DNA of 64,000 nt from an uncultured Alphaproteobacteria bacterium (GTDB lineage: Bacteria; Pseudomonadota; Alphaproteobacteria; HIMB59; GCA-002718135), in NCBI GenBank assembly GCA_902580765.1, contig CACHLW010000002.1:1-64000 (forward strand), given 5' to 3'. The notes under the pieces were generated by a model. It ran no database searches. It was not told the DNA's origin and saw only the letters and a list, made by a program, of their open reading frames with translations. Positions 62,463 through 64,000 of this stretch are shown here, piece by piece. The first letter of the stretch is position 1, and each line of letters opens with the position of its first letter. A program made the position numbers and the translations under genes.

Positions 62463-63588
62463 TAGTAAATTGAACTCTCATTCCTGCTTGATTAAATAGT
62501 AATGCTTTATCTGAAACTCTTTTAATATTCACACTAGAACCGTTTGAAATTTGGTGTGTCAATTGTGGCAAGCCCCTTACAATTATTTTATTTGAACCGT
62601 CTTCAATATTTACATGAAAGAAAATATCTGAACCTAAATTTTCTCTATATGCAACTGTTCCACTAAATGTATTTTCATTACTTTCATTTGTAATTTCTAA
62701 ATGTTCTGGTCGAATACCAATATGTAAATCTGTATTACTTTCAGAACTTTTTCTTTTTAAATTGACGTTGAGAAAACTTACTGTCCCACTTGAGTCCGAA
62801 GTTCCTTTAAATATATTTATTTTTGGACTTCCAACAAACTGAGCCACACTTAATGAGGAAGGATTGTCATATACTTCTTGAGGTGTATCAAGTTGTAATA
62901 AATTTCCATCAATCATAACAGCCATTCTAGAAGACATAGTTAATGCTTCTGCTTGATCATGTGTAACGTACACAAAAGTAGTTTTAAGTGAATTATGAAG
63001 TTCAGATAGTTCAGAACGCATGTGAACTCTCAAAGCCGCATCTAAATTTGAAAGAGGTTCATCCATTAAAAAGGCAACAGGCTCTCTAACCATAGCACGA
63101 CCAAGAGCAACTCTTTGTCTTTGACCACCTGACAATTGTCCAGGTTTTCTATCTAATAGTTCTGAAATTTTTAGAGTTTCAGAAGTTTTATTTACTAATT
63201 GATTTATAGATTCTGTTTTCTCTTTTTTGCTTGGTGAAAAATTACCAATTAAGGGAAGTCTTTCAAATGCATTATAATCTCTAAGTCTTAATGGAGTTTC
63301 CAAATTTCTTCTTACTGTAAGATGAGGATAAAGAGCATATGACTGGAATACCATTGCCAAATCTCTTTCACTGGCTCTAACTCTATTTACATTTTTATTA
63401 TCTATTAATACATCACCTGAAGTCTGCTGTTCCAATCCTGCAATTATTCTAAGTAATGTAGATTTACCACAACCAGATGGACCAACTAACGTTAAGAATT
63501 CTCCATCGTTTATATCAACATTCAAATTATTCAGTACTTGGGTAGACCCAAATGACTTTGAAATATTTTTAAGTGATATTGTCCCCAC
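62455..63588 (-). CDS. CUT1-type ABC transporter ATP-binding protein (UgpC/MalK-like)
   Basis: GPSGCGKSTLLRIIAGLE; LSGGQRQRVALGRAMVREP; TOBE domain IGIRPEHLEI. Confidence 0.93.
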   Translation of the reverse strand: MGTISLKNISKSFGSTQVLNNLNVDINDGEFLTLVGPSGCGKSTLLRIIAGLEQQTSGDVLIDNKNVNRVRASERDLAMVFQSYALYPHLTVRRNLETPLRLRDYNAFERLPLIGNFSPSKKEKTESINQLVNKTSETLKISELLDRKPGQLSGGQRQRVALGRAMVREPVAFLMDEPLSNLDAALRVHMRSELSELHNSLKTTFVYVTHDQAEALTMSSRMAVMIDGNLLQLDTPQEVYDNPSSLSVAQFVGSPKINIFKGTSDSSGTVSFLNVNLKRKSSESNTDLHIGIRPEHLEITNESNENTFSGTVAYRENLGSDIFFHVNIEDGSNKIIVRGLPQLTHQISNGSSVNIKRVSDKALLFNQAGMRVQFTNA

Positions 63589-63764
63589 TCATTCCCCCTG
63601 TATCTTAACTTTAATCTACAAAATTTTATTAAATTTGAGAATATTTTAAATCTATTTATTTCAGTTTTATTTCAATTTTATTAACAAATATTCAAATTAT
63701 GATTGAGTTTAACTAGCAGATAACTATAAATTCGTATTTTTAATAATATATATTAGTTGAATTC

Positions 63765-64000
63765 GTGTCCGATAATTTAGAAATTAATAAAAGAGAATAT
63801 CCAAGCTCTTTCTCAAAAACTGCTATTGTTATATGCCTTGATGGTAGTCAAAAAGAGTATCTCGAAGAAGCATCAAAATCTAATCTTACACCAAATCTTG
63901 ATAAATTAATTGCAAGTGGTGAAAACCTACTTGTTCACAGCGCTATTCCAAGTTTTACAAATCCAAATAACATTTCGATTGTAACAGGCCAACCAAGTTC
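63765..64000 (+). CDS. phnA: Phosphonoacetate hydrolase-like protein (alkaline phosphatase superfamily), 5' part only
   Basis: Open frame from GTG to window end: VSDNLEINKREYPSFSKTAIVICLDGSQKEYLEEASKSNLTPNLDKLIASGENLLVHSAIPSFTNPNNISIVTGQPS; resembles the PhnA N-terminus. Confidence 0.8.
   Translation, partial: MSDNLEINKREYPSSFSKTAIVICLDGSQKEYLEEASKSNLTPNLDKLIASGENLLVHSAIPSFTNPNNISIVTGQPS

Overview
AT-rich, gene-dense 64 kb chromosomal window. The gene set fits a streamlined marine alphaproteobacterium; that placement is an inference from gene content and order, with no database search. Nearly all of the window is housekeeping or metabolic: a his operon (hisB-hisH-GNAT-hisA-hisF-hisE-HIT), a dolP/rsmI/lpoA-like locus, rdgB-rph, hrcA-grpE, dnaK-dnaJ-dapB, a surface subtilisin-like protease, pyruvate carboxylase, upp plus a BMP-type nucleoside ABC transporter, katG, ribA-hisI-hemB-thrS-cysS, a pab/fol folate operon, trpF, a DUF1800/DUF1501 pair, nucleoside salvage (cdd-pnp-deoA; add-PfkB kinase), hsp20, an Fe(III) ABC transporter, cytochrome c/msrPQ, and a CUT1-type ABC transporter divergent from a partial phosphonoacetate hydrolase gene at the right edge. 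I saw no tRNA, rRNA, CRISPR array, transposase or prophage. The most interesting signals are regulatory: (i) a shared palindrome TTTAGAATnAATCTAA, resembling an Irr/ICE box, upstream of both the iron transporter and the surface protease; (ii) RpoH-like promoters with identical spacing before dnaK and hsp20; (iii) a ROSE-like hairpin over the hsp20 Shine-Dalgarno; (iv) a perfect 10-bp hairpin burying the start codon of the BMP-transporter ATPase. Two small or partial genes absent from the ORF track were recovered: a 56-aa zf-CHCC protein and the phnA 5' end.
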